DNA of 64,000 nucleotides from Cycas panzhihuaensis (lineage: Eukaryota; Cycadophyta): NCBI GenBank assembly GCA_023213395.1, contig CM041465.1:60023741-60087740 (forward strand). Direction: 5' to 3'. The notes beneath the pieces are model-generated. The model was not told where the DNA came from. It was given only the letters and a program-made list of their open reading frames with translations, and ran no database searches. A program made the position numbers and the translations under genes. Shown piece after piece: positions 31,836 to 42,177 of this stretch; the stretch's first letter is position 1, and each line of letters begins with the position of its first letter.

Positions 31836-33033
31836 AAAGGATGTGTAATGTGTAATACTTATAAGTCTTCTACTAGAAAATTAGGATTATATACACCACT
31901 AACTATTCCTACTAAGCCTTAAGAAAGTATTTCCAAATATTTCTTAAGGGGACTTCCCATAACTAGGAAGTGATATGACTATCTCTTTGTTGTTGTAGAT
32001 AGGTTTAGTAAGGTTATATGTTTAATACCTTGTAAGAAGATAATCATAGGAGTATGGGTAACTAAATTATTCTTTGAGCACATATAGAAGAATTTTGGCT
32101 TGTCTTCTTCCATCATTTTAGATTGGGACACTTGATTCCTTTCATCATTTTGGAAGATACTATGGGAGATGATGGACACTAAGTTTAAGAGGAGTACAAG
32201 TTTCCATCCTCAAATAGATGGATAAACTAAAGTAATGAATAGAACTTTGGTACATTTGTTAAGGGGATACAATTCCAAGTATCTAAAGACTTGGGATAGA
32301 TCATTGGATTTTCTACAATTTGCATTTAATAGGGTAATGAATGTATTATACTCTAAAGCACCTTTTGAATTTAGTTTAGGATACTTGCTTCAAAGTCTAT
32401 TTGACTTAGAGTTTTCCATGCAAGCTAAGGAAGGATCCACCAAAGAGAAGGAGGGGCATTACAAGGCTTTGAGATACTTGGAGAAGATCTAAAGAGTTCA
32501 TAAAGAAGTACATGATCAACTTCTAAGGACTTAGCAAAAGTACAAGGAAAGACATGACAAGTATAAGCAAGAGTATACTTTTTAAGAAGGAGATTTGGTA
32601 TGATTATACTTGAGCAAGGAGAGGTTGAAAGGAGAAGGTAAAAAACTCAAACCTATAAGGTATAAACCATTTAAGATTTTGAGAAAAGTAGGTGGCAATG
32701 CTTTCCAACTTGATCTTCCACCTTATATACAAATATATTCAGTAGTAAATGTTAAATATTTGAAACTCTTTAAGCCCTCCATGCTAGGTGAGGAGTAGGA
32801 CTAGTTCACTTTACCTTCAGTTGATGACTTGTATTGAGAGAGTGAGGAGCTTCTCAAGAAGGATTATATCTTGGAGAGAAAATCCACCAAAAGAAGACAT
32901 AAGACACATGAATCTTTTAGGATTGGAGTAGTAGGACAGTTGCTTAGTAAAACTAAGTGGTTTAGTAGGCAACAGGGGGAACAACAATTTCCCCATCTTC
33001 AATTCCAAGCTAAATAAAAGTTGGTTATTTTCC

Positions 33034-33048
33034 AAGGAAGGGGAGCCA
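33034..33048 (+). promoter_or_regulatory. Polypurine tract of element A
   Basis: AAGGAAGGGGAGCCA directly before the 3' LTR start TGATCTAGG. Confidence 0.85.
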
Positions 33049-34018
33049 TGATCTAGGAGGATCTATCTTATGTCTAAAGGAAGTAGAAAACACTAGACAT
33101 TGGCACAACTAAAAGAAATAGGGCCAATTTGTGTAAAAATAATGTGAAATTTATGAGAAGGAAAAAGACACATCACATTACATGTGTGCAAAATGTGGGA
33201 TTCAAAAAATATCATTTGACTAGATGGCAAGCCTTGTTTTGTAGAAAATAGCTCCCATGACCAATAGAAAAATAACAAGTATATCCTATTTTTAAATCAG
33301 TAAAAATATGGGTAAATGATATCTAAATGAGATAAAATTTTGAGGACATAAAGAAGACATATGTACCTATAACTATACCAAATTTGAGATCAATTGGAGT
33401 TTGTTAGCCCTAAGTACCAAGATGCAACTTTTTAAACTTGTATGAATGCGACTTAGATAACATGCATTTTGGTTGTTGTTGATTGGACTTGCATGAACGC
33501 CACTTAGAAAACATACATTTTAGTTGTTGATGAATTTCTTTCTATAAATTTAGCCCTATTAAGCTTATTTTTGATGTTGGAAACTTGGCTCTTATGTGCG
33601 GAAGACACTTGACTTGGGAGCAACATTGAGGCAACACAAAGGAGGTATTAAAGACCATAGAGGAGGCAAATTTCAACATTTCAAGCATCTATTTTGGAGA
33701 GTGAGAGCTTCATTGAAGGAGTCTTAAGAAGTTGGAGGCCCCTTGTGGTATTGTTGTATCATTTCTTTATTGTAACTTACTTTTTTTTTGTTAGCTTTTT
33801 TTTCTCCACTATTAAATAGAGACTTTTCTAGTTTAATAAAAGTATTATTCTTCTTACCTTGGAGTAATGGAAAGTATGCATGAGTTAGTATAACGTATCC
33901 TTTTTATAGGCTTACTCTTTTATTGATATTATTGGAAATTTTACACTAACCCCTTAGAATCTCAAGGAAAAAGATTAGTGATTGATTTCTTCACCAACCA
34001 TACTCCACTTTGGGATTA
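33049..34018 (+). repeat. Element A 3' LTR, 970 bp
   Basis: Full-length partner of 23,041-24,010. Differences are scattered, mostly transitions. Its last bases read GGGATTA where the 5' copy has GGGATCA. Confidence 0.93.
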
Positions 34019-34023
34019 AGTAC

Positions 34024-34640
34024 CAACCACATAATATGGTACATTAAAAGGTCTCATTTCTAGCTAAACTTATCTATCAGTTGGTAAGTGAATTAAAAGC
34101 CTGAAGTAAAAGGCCACCACTAGATTGGTAGCAAATTCAAAAGGTAGAAGATTAGTCAACAGCCTACGAAGCAAAGTTAGAATTTTTTACCAAATTCATC
34201 TCACATTAGGTAGGTGACACGTCTAGAGTGTATCATTTAGTGTTAATTTTTTATGTCATATTTGCTAAGCAAATCCTACAGGGACTGGAAAAGGTAATAC
34301 ATAAGCTAGAAGCATGGATTCTCTAGACATGTGAAGATGCTAAATATATAAACCATTTTTGGTTGATGATTTCTTTATTAAGAAGTGAATTACTTTCTAT
34401 GAAAAGGAGGAAGAGTGAATTGGAGGAACAAATCGAATAGTTGCACTCATGTGAGAAGCTAACAATGTCCTAGTTGCAAGCATTATGTGATGTCATAATT
34501 CTTTACGACCATTGTAGGAAGTAAGGTATAAATCTGCCTTGTACAATTTATCAACCATACTCGTAGAGGATTCAAGCTAAAATGGTGAAAATTAGAAAAG
34601 AACAAGAGGGGTGAAATTTCTTTTTCTTTTAGTAATTACA
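34024..34640 (+). pseudogene. Coding relic of unknown family, right side of element A
   Basis: One plus frame is readable for about 160 codons with a few stops. It runs from AKLEFFTKFISH through an Ile/Leu-rich stretch, then a charged coiled-coil-like part (SMKRRKSELEEQIE), a CDVIILYDHCRK segment and a basic end (AKMVKIRKEQEG). Stops are mainly at positions where Gln or Trp codons are plausible. It may be the continuation of the relic at 22,601-23,035, with A inserted into it. I cannot name it. Confidence 0.4.
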
Positions 34641-35039
34641 ATACTTTATTTTTTGGATTTTTATTGCTTATGATTGGAAGAACTCATAAGAATTATGGCA
34701 GAAGATATATGTGCAAGCTGAATTAGTTGTAACATGACTAATATAGTTAGTCACATGTGGAATTAGTCTTGAAAAGGAACAATTACAACCAACTTAGTTT
34801 ACAATTACAAAAGATGAACAATAAATCTAGAGGTGAGTGTATATGTATAGTGGTGAGGGTTATAGAGTGTGATATACCTATGTACATAGTACTTGTTATA
34901 TATTGTTCTAGATACTGTGTACATTGCTTTGAGTTGCCTCTGGTTATGAGAGAATCAAAAGCAACCCGTCATAATATAATGATTATGGTTTTGCCTTATG
35001 AGTTTATTGTATTTTGAATGTTTTGATTGAATTGTATTT
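34641..35039. other. Spacer, possibly LTR-derived, no gene seen
   Basis: A frame at 34,757-35,017 (plus) exists but is Ile/Tyr/Cys-rich, lacks motifs and looks like chance. The text resembles LTR sequence, but no partner is present. Confidence 0.35.
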
Positions 35040-36650
35040 AGACATTATTATCTCTTGTGCCTACTTATGCGGGTTGATAAGTAGAAGTACATACCCATCT
35101 TAATTTAGCTACAATTAAAAGGATTAATTTGACCATAGTCATCTTTAAGGTCGGTGTAAAAGTCTCATCATAATCTATACCTTATTTCTATTTAAAATCT
35201 TGGGCATCAAGTTAGGCCTTAAAATTTTCCACTTCACCATTAGCTTAGAACTTTGTTTTATAGACTCACTTATAACTAACCAAGTTTTTCTTTGGATGTA
35301 ATGGAACTAAATCCCAAATATTGTCCCTGATTATAGAACTATATTCCTCCTTCTTTGTAACTTACCATTTAGGATTTTGATTTGCTTCAATAAAAGAGTC
35401 TAATTTATGAGAGTGCATGGTATTTACCATAAGAGTATAACTGGCCTACCAACTTCTAATTTTTTGATTATTTGATGCGTCTATAGTCACACTGAATACT
35501 TTAATGATATTCCTTGTCCATAATAGCCTTGAGGGTCTTGGCGTCACTACCACCTCCTCTTGTGACTATTACTCCATAACTTCTCCATTGATTTGACTAA
35601 CTTCGTCTAAATCCTTCAACTCATTGTCTAATCATAAATGATTTAGCAATAATAGCAGATTTTTAACACTTATAGTACAATATGTCATTGACTCATCAAA
35701 TTGAATATCCCAATTTACCTCAAGTCTCTTCAATTCTAGATTCCATGGTTGATAGATTCTTCTGATTAGAATACCCTATAAAGATATACTTTCGACTCTT
35801 GCGATCTATTTTCTTACATTTGTCATTAGGGATATGTGCATAGGTAATGCATCTAAAGATTTTAAAATAATCAATAGAAGGCTTTAACCAATCTATTTCT
35901 TTCTAGTGTCACACCATTGTCTACTTTAGTTGCTACCTAATTTATCACAAAAATAGTAGTCCCAACAGCTTTTCCCCAAAAATTCTATAGCAAATTTCAT
36001 GCATGTACCATATATTGAGCTATCTCTATGATGGTATGATTCTTTTACTCTATAACACCATTTTGTTGTGGGGTATATGAGATTATGAATTCTCATCTGA
36101 TACCATGATTGAACTAAAATTGATTAAATGCATGATTATCATATTCCTTTATGTTATCACTCCTAAAAAATTTTATTCTCTTATCACACTAATTTTTTAC
36201 TTCAACTTTCCATTCTTGAAACTAATTAAACTTTTGACTTTTTCTTTAGAAAATATGCTTAGATTTTCTTAGGGTAATCATTTATAAATACCAAGGTATA
36301 TTGAGCTCATCTTAAGGAAAGGATGGGGATCAAACCCATCATATCTAAGAATACAAGCTATAGCTTCTCCTCGACTCTCTAGGCTTTATCCTAAATAAAT
36401 GAATATTTGTGATGATTTCCATACATGTAGCCCTTGTAAGTGCCACATAAATATGAGATCTATGTGGCATGCTTCAATATGACCTAGACTAAATATCTCT
36501 TAACTAGTGGTATGTTTCCTCTATTTTAAGTCTAAGCCAAGAGACAAGAGGCCTAAGGGAACCTAAGGGACGACCTTTACTAACTCCTAAGAAGGAGTCT
36601 TCACCTGATTATGTTATTTAACTAAGATATAAATGAAGCAATGAAAGGTT
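35040..36650 (-). pseudogene. Truncated copia pol: integrase to start of RT
   Basis: Reading the minus strand from 36,650 downward: a weak pre-integrase region; an integrase core (INDYPKK near 36,280, then IPHNKM, the degenerate form of the TPQQNG motif, near 36,070); KYIFIGYSNQK near 35,780; and the RT entry GIDYDETFTPTLKM near 35,170. The RT stops abruptly at about 35,040, before any catalytic motif. Integrase before RT identifies Ty1-copia. Many stops and frameshifts; no LTR was found for it. Confidence 0.75.
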
Positions 36651-39090
36651 AGGATGTAAAAGGGGGTGGTTAAATCCACTAGCCTACATAATCAGATGGA
36701 GGAGTTATGAGTTTAAGATTACACTAATAATATATCTTGTGTCATTCCTAGGAACTTCTTTCATCTTATTCTTTCAACCTTTTAAATTTTACAAAAATGA
36801 AGAAATAAGGGTTAAGTGATGGAAAGGTTATCTTTTTTTAAAATTTTTTTTCTAATGAAATACAATCACAAAAGTGAAAAATAAAGTAATAAGATCTAAC
36901 TACCTTCTTTTCAACAAATAAGTAAGAGAATTAACTACATATACAATTCTTTTTCTTTTCTTTTCATAAAACAAAAATGCACTAAGAATTAAAGGGAAGC
37001 TATTTTCTCTAAATGCAAAGCACACTTTTTTTAATGAGACTATCTAACATGAAATGTAACTAGCATAACATACAACTACATATGTAATTTGATGAAAGAT
37101 CAAATAACATATAATGTTTATATGAAACTTTTCATTTGATTCACCTGTTATTTTCTTCTTTGGAGAATGATTTCAAGAGAAAAGAGATATCTCAAAGCTA
37201 TTTTTCTACTGTTATGAATGATATTCAGACCACAAAAATTACATGTAATCAACCATAATCAAATCACCATTTATGAACAAATACTAACCTAGGAAAATAA
37301 AGAGATTTTATCATAAATATAGTCCTTTAGACACCATAGGATCCTTAAATCTCATGGAATTTTATCACAACATAAATATATCATTTATATATTCAAAGTT
37401 ATTTCTTTAGCCAAAAAGATATGAAGAGAATGAAGTCGAATAAGACAACACTAACAATTTTATACAATCTCTAGTTTATTGATGAATTTCTACCTCAGAA
37501 TGACCACCTCTCTTTTATACAATTAAACCTCTTCAAGTTTTCCTTTGAAACTAACAAGGAAAATAAAAGAAATACAAGAACAATCAGCTTAACAATAGCC
37601 ACAAACAAGCAAAGGTGAGACTAGACCTCTTTGGGACTTGGACAACTGAAAAAGAATGGGAGAGAGTAGTTATTTCCTTAGTGAAGAGATGATCATTCTC
37701 CACAATAGTCTACCCCTTTTCTTTCCACAAAGGGATGATGTTTCAACTAAGTTTCCTAAGGAAATAATCATTAATAAAAGTATCCCAGATATCAGTAAGA
37801 AGAGAGGAGTAATTTTGGTTGTAAATAATCATCAAAATAATAACATAATTATAAGAAACTAAAAAGGAAAGATTTTACTAGGAAAGAGAAGTTTGAAGCT
37901 AAAACAATTATGAAAAAACATATACTTTATAATCATCAACTAATGAAATTCATGTAATAATAAGTCAATAAATAGAGCTTCAAAATTTCTCCCTTAGGTT
38001 TCATTTTTTCTTCAAAAATAGTTCTTTAAATAATAGCAAAAAAAATATGTCAAAATCTCAAGAAGCATCCCACAAAGCCTGATCTCTAACTCATCAATTC
38101 ATGAATGATACAACACACTAGGGTTTCCAAAGGTTTTAGGTATAAAAGAGGTAGCTTTCCATCAAATTTAGGTAGCGGCATGTAAAATTAGCATGCTGAA
38201 AAAAAAAATTACATGCATGACAGTAAAAGTTATGGCCAATCGTATTTTATGAACAACAAAAAATGTGATCTTCTTCATAAAACATGATCAATTACATTTT
38301 TAGCAAGACCAAAAAAGTGATGAAACAAGAGGTAAAATTAACTTATTAAAAAGTCAAAAAATAAAATTTTTATTAAAAGATTTAAATACAAATGACTCAA
38401 TCAATAAGAAAAATAGCCCAAAGAAGATAAAAACTATAAGTAGAAGCACAAAAATAATGAAAAAGAGACCACAAAAAGTAAAATCAAGATAGAAAAATGA
38501 AGTAAACGAATGTTTTAAAGGAAAAATGAGCCAGAATAATCATAAAGAGAGACATAATACCATAGTTCTCACTCATTAGCAAGTGAGAGAGCATATAATA
38601 TGTCATCACCATCTAACATACATCATCCAATAAAATTCATGATCATATTTCAAGAAACACATGGCTTAATATACATAAAACAAGCATTTATCAATCATAT
38701 CAAGCAAGAGTGTCACAAGAAATTTATTAAAGATGATGGGGATCAATTAAGGGCCAAGTTTTAGTGAAATATTTGTCCCTTTAGCACCTAAAACTCCTAC
38801 TTTTAATGGAAAACTGTTAGGATGAAGCATGTGAATGATGGGAAACTAGTCTACAAGAGTCACTAAAATCAAGCTAAACAAACTTTAGTATTTCTAAAAT
38901 GACAAGTTAAAGAGATACTACGTATGTGTTTACCCAAACATATTAGGTTTATACTCACCCAGTAAAAAAGAATGAAGCCAGATACACACAAATTGGATAG
39001 GACTTAAAAATCTAGTTATTCATAGTTTGTCTCTCATTAACCAAAGTTTTGGAGGAAAGGCTTTTTGTTGGGGTGAAAAGAAAGGACTGT
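36651..39090. other. AT-rich region, no gene; possible 3' LTR region of element D
   Basis: No coding signal. A pyrimidine-rich block at about 37,708-37,729 (minus strand purines) could be a PPT of a minus-strand element such as D, but it lacks a clear TG start beside it. The position downstream of the antisense ORF of D makes an LTR here plausible. Confidence 0.35.
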
Positions 39091-39325
39091 CATAGTTTTT
39101 GGGCTTATTAATAGGTGACTTTTTAGAGCCTTAGACTACCATAGTTTCAACTTATTAGTAGGTGACTTTTTGGAGCTTTCTACCATAGTTTAAGTTTATT
39201 AAGGAGATGAAGGAATTCAGAGCTTAATTATCATAGTTTAAGCTTATTAACAGTCAGATTTTAAAGCATTCTCTATCATAGTTTAGTCTCTTTAATAGGT
39301 AAAAGGGCTTGGAGCATTTTGGAGA
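39091..39325. repeat. Degenerate tandem repeat, 44-49 bp units
   Basis: Five units begin CATAGTTT at 39,091, 39,140, 39,184, 39,232 and 39,277 (spacings 49, 44, 48, 45). Each continues with a (G)CTTATTAA-type block and a GGAGC/AGAGC block. Confidence 0.8.
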
Positions 39326-40059
39326 CCAAGATAAGAGTTAATTTGAAAGTTAAAATGAATGAAAGATGTAGCATTCAGGTCTCTAAAAAGCTCCATGGGA
39401 AATAAGCATATTAAGGTTAACAATTAACCTTAATGGATAAAAGAGAAATCATTTCTTGTTTCATAGGGGCTTTATCTAAGAATGGCAATCACAGAAGGGT
39501 AAAATTTGCTTGGATAAACCCAATGAATGGAAGGAAAAAATTTGCTTGGAAAAAGAGAAAAGGGACTTGTCTTTTTAGGAGAAACATGAATATTTTTTAT
39601 TTTATTTTTAAGCTAGGAAGTTGGAAAAATAACTATCCAAGGGCATTTTCGTTCATTTTCTGAGATGATCTAAAGCTATTTTGGTGAGAGATCAACTGTA
39701 AGAGGTGGATATTAATAGAATGTAGTGAGGAGCTAGGTATCTGGCAAGTTTACTTAAGAAAAAAAAATTAACTAAATTTTTTTGACCAAAAACATGATTA
39801 TACAAAATGAAAAACATCAAAATATAACAAAAAATATGAGAATGTTATCAAAAATGATATTAGACCATTTAATAGTAGAATTGGAGAAATTACATTTTTG
39901 ATAATAAATCATGTTTTTGACTGTGTAGTCACATGTTTAAGTAGACAGTCACATTTTTGTCTAATTTACTGTATTTTTTGGTTTGAAAAGAAAAGAATTA
40001 AAAATCATAATTTTTATAAGATGAAAATTAGAGTCTGATACAATTATTTTTATGTGATG

Positions 40060-41040
40060 CAGCCTCTAGAGTGGGTTGAGATGTGAGAGAATGAAGAATT
40101 GGCTATTAGAGAGCTAGTTGTTCAGTTGAATGAGAGCTTGTGGTCAATTCAAAGTGAGTGGATCGACCCAATTGGTAATGGAATATGAGTTGCTACATGA
40201 TTTTATTAGCTGTTGGATTCTAGGGAGGAATGCTTTTAGAGTACATGCCATCAAAGACATTCAAATCACTCTCAGGGATGTGGGGAGGACATTGGGAGTG
40301 AGTTAGCATGGAGATAGTGTTAGACTCAATAGGGTAGTGGATGATGAGTCTTAGGAGGCACGTAGTCTGTATCTGACTAGTTTTACTAACCAATTTAGTC
40401 TCCATGGTATATCTATTGAGGCAATATAGACAATAGAGGTGATTCCTATTGTATAGAGGATCATCGCTCTTATCATTATATTCTAGATTACTAGAACCCA
40501 AAATTTTATAGGGGTTCTAGCTAAGTGGGCAGGAGTGGTAAGGAGATGTGAGCAGGAAGTTTAGATGAATTGGGGGCAATACATAGTAGATAATATGTAC
40601 CTATAGCTGTTGAGGACCAAGAGGCAGGGGAGAGGGGGCTTCTCTTATAACTCCATCTTGATGTGCTAGTTATATGATCATATTCCTTTGATGAGGCCAA
40701 GAGGAGCACTAGGAGAGATAATGATTATGGATCAAAAAATAAACAGGCGGCACATTAGAGCTCAGATCTATAATATGATAGCCATCATGGTGAGGAGCAC
40801 ACATAACCCTCTATTGAGCAGGATGACCATGAGGTAGCTAATAGAGGATGCATATAAGGGCTTCCCAGTGTGGAATGATGACGAGGTTGATGTAATAGAG
40901 AGAGGAATAGTAGAAGAGGCACCTATCACTAGTGGAGTGAGAGGTAGAGGGAGAGAGAGGGGAGGCAGAGGAGGTAGAGATGGTGGTCGTGGTGAGATAG
41001 GTTGAGGTGGGAGAGGATAGGGAAGGAGTAGGTAGGTGCT
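40060..41040 (+). pseudogene. Antisense ORF of element D, plant-mobile-domain-like N-terminus, RGG tail
   Basis: A plus-strand frame is readable for about 290 codons from about 40,181. It starts with an aromatic/acidic helix, then an Ile-Thr-Leu-Arg-Asp-Val-Gly-(x)-Thr-Leu-Gly-Val segment, which resembles the conserved ITLEDV...LLGL core of plant mobile domain (aminotransferase-like) proteins. A helical middle follows (WAGVVRRCEQEV), then a Gly/Arg-rich tail (RGRGRERGGRGGRDGGRG). The first nine in-frame stops, up to about 40,840, are all TAG. Before 40,181 the coding text is in another frame. Tat-lineage elements are known to carry extra, often antisense, ORFs downstream of integrase. The domain match is weak and the function unknown. 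Confidence 0.5.
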
Positions 41041-41340
41041 TGAGAGGATAGATGAAGCACTAAGTAGAGATAGAGGAGGCTCCATATAGAGCATGGAGCT
41101 AGGCTCGACAAATGAGTAAGGGAGAGGAGGAAGTGGGAGTAGAGAGGGAGCTTACTTAAGAGGCTCCCAAGAGTCTTAGAGAGAGGGAGTCACATAGTTA
41201 GAGGGCGAGATGATAGTAGAGCCAATGAGTGGTGTTGAGCTAGCAAGTATGTTAGTTACTTAGTTTTTGAATATGTTGAATTATATCCATTTTTATTATT
41301 TACCCTTTACATACGAGGCTGATCACAATTTATATGTTTT

Positions 41341-41840
41341 CTATGGATAGGTGAGGAGAGTGCAACTCTCTCAGAGGTGAGGAGGATGCTAGATTTGATA
41401 TTTCGCTATGTGTTAATATCAAAGGAGGCTATAGCATGGAACATAGTAGATCACACACTATTAGGACACTAGATTAAGTATTTTAATCATGCTTTATGAG
41501 CTTGAGATATGTTCATAGACATAAAGATAGAGTCACGACTTCAAAAGTCAGAGCTAATGGTTGTAGAGGATAAGAGGCATCACTTGTGTCAGTTGACATT
41601 AGCACATGTTGGAGTACGAGCTACTTCATCATGGAGCACAACAATTCAATAGGGGTGGCATCTTTCACCGCGTAGGGAGTCAACACATGGACTGACTCTA
41701 AATAGAGGAGAGAGGATAGAGCCAGGAGAGATCTCACCAAGGTTCATAGAGATGAGTGTATTTTATATGCCTAAAGGGGATATAAGGAAGATGTGAGGCA
41801 TTTTATGAGCCTCAAATGTTCTACCATAAGTCATATAAGT
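41341..41840 (+). pseudogene. Second coding-like block downstream of the antisense ORF
   Basis: A plus frame reads through about 150 codons with few stops: SEVRRMLDLIFRYVLISKEA, then a His-rich segment (EDKRHHLCQLTLAHVGV), then basic text (RGERIEPGEISPRF). No family recognised. Composition and the TAG-type stops resemble the preceding block, so it may be the C-terminal part or a second exon of the same antisense ORF, about 300 bp further on. Confidence 0.35.
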
Positions 41841-41863
41841 GATAGATGTATTATATTTTATTT

Positions 41864-41864
<1 letters not shown>

Positions 41865-41900
<36 letters not shown>
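41865..41900. repeat. (GT)n(AT)n microsatellite
   Basis: (GT)8 directly followed by (AT)10, the same GT-to-AT junction style as the big arrays. Confidence 0.95.
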
Positions 41901-42060
41901 TTTCTTTAAACCTTGTGTATAACGGATGATTAACTTTGAACTATTTCCCTTCCTTATTTCCCTTTTATAAACTAGACAGGATATGCATTTTTTAGTGTGA
42001 TGATCTATGAAAACATATAATGATTTTATAGAGTTTTCTCTTTTTATGTTGTTTTGTCAT

Positions 42061-42177
<117 letters not shown>

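Larger units (their letters stand above)
27139..32795 (+). pseudogene. Element A integrase, split by element F and catalytically dead
   Basis: Part 1 (27,139-27,434) carries the N-terminal zinc-binding His pair (EAH...GHF). Part 2 (31,841-32,795) starts with the Cys pair (CVMC) and continues through the core to a C-terminal beta domain (PFKILRKVGGNAFQLDLP). In the DDE core the first acidic position is Tyr (31,938-31,940), the second Asp is kept (about 32,121), and the Glu position is Lys (32,229-32,231), just after a stop (32,223). The split comes from insertion of element F with an AAAGG duplication between the His pair and the Cys pair. Confidence 0.92.
23041..34018 (+). mobile_element. Element A: complete, inactive Ty3-gypsy retrotransposon
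   Basis: The order is LTR, PBS, gag with zinc knuckle, aspartic protease, RT, RNase H, integrase, PPT, LTR; RT before integrase defines Ty3-gypsy. Without the nested element F it is about 6.6 kb. Every domain carries stops, and catalytic residues are lost in protease and integrase. The RT-to-integrase text resembles the chromovirus side of gypsy more than the OTA element D here, but I saw no chromodomain. Confidence 0.92.

Noticed and set aside
32235-32492. Independent small gene at 32,235-32,492 and another at 32,610-32,798
   Set aside because: Both are stop-delimited pieces of the element A integrase core and C-terminal domain in the same reading order.
37708-37729. Polypurine tract marking the 3' LTR of element D
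   Set aside because: The purine run is present on the minus strand, but no TG LTR start follows directly and no partner LTR is available to confirm it.
40060-41040. TAG as a reassigned sense codon, because all early in-frame stops are TAG
   Set aside because: Other elements in the window contain all three stops in their dead frames, the same ORF has frameshifts, and plant nuclear genomes use the standard code; CAG deamination explains it more simply.
40220-41111. Minus-strand frames at 40,220-40,501, 40,521-40,709, 40,768-41,094 and 40,929-41,111
   Set aside because: Ser/Leu/Pro-rich shadows of the Glu/Arg/Gly-rich plus-strand frame; the plus frame carries the domain-like pattern.
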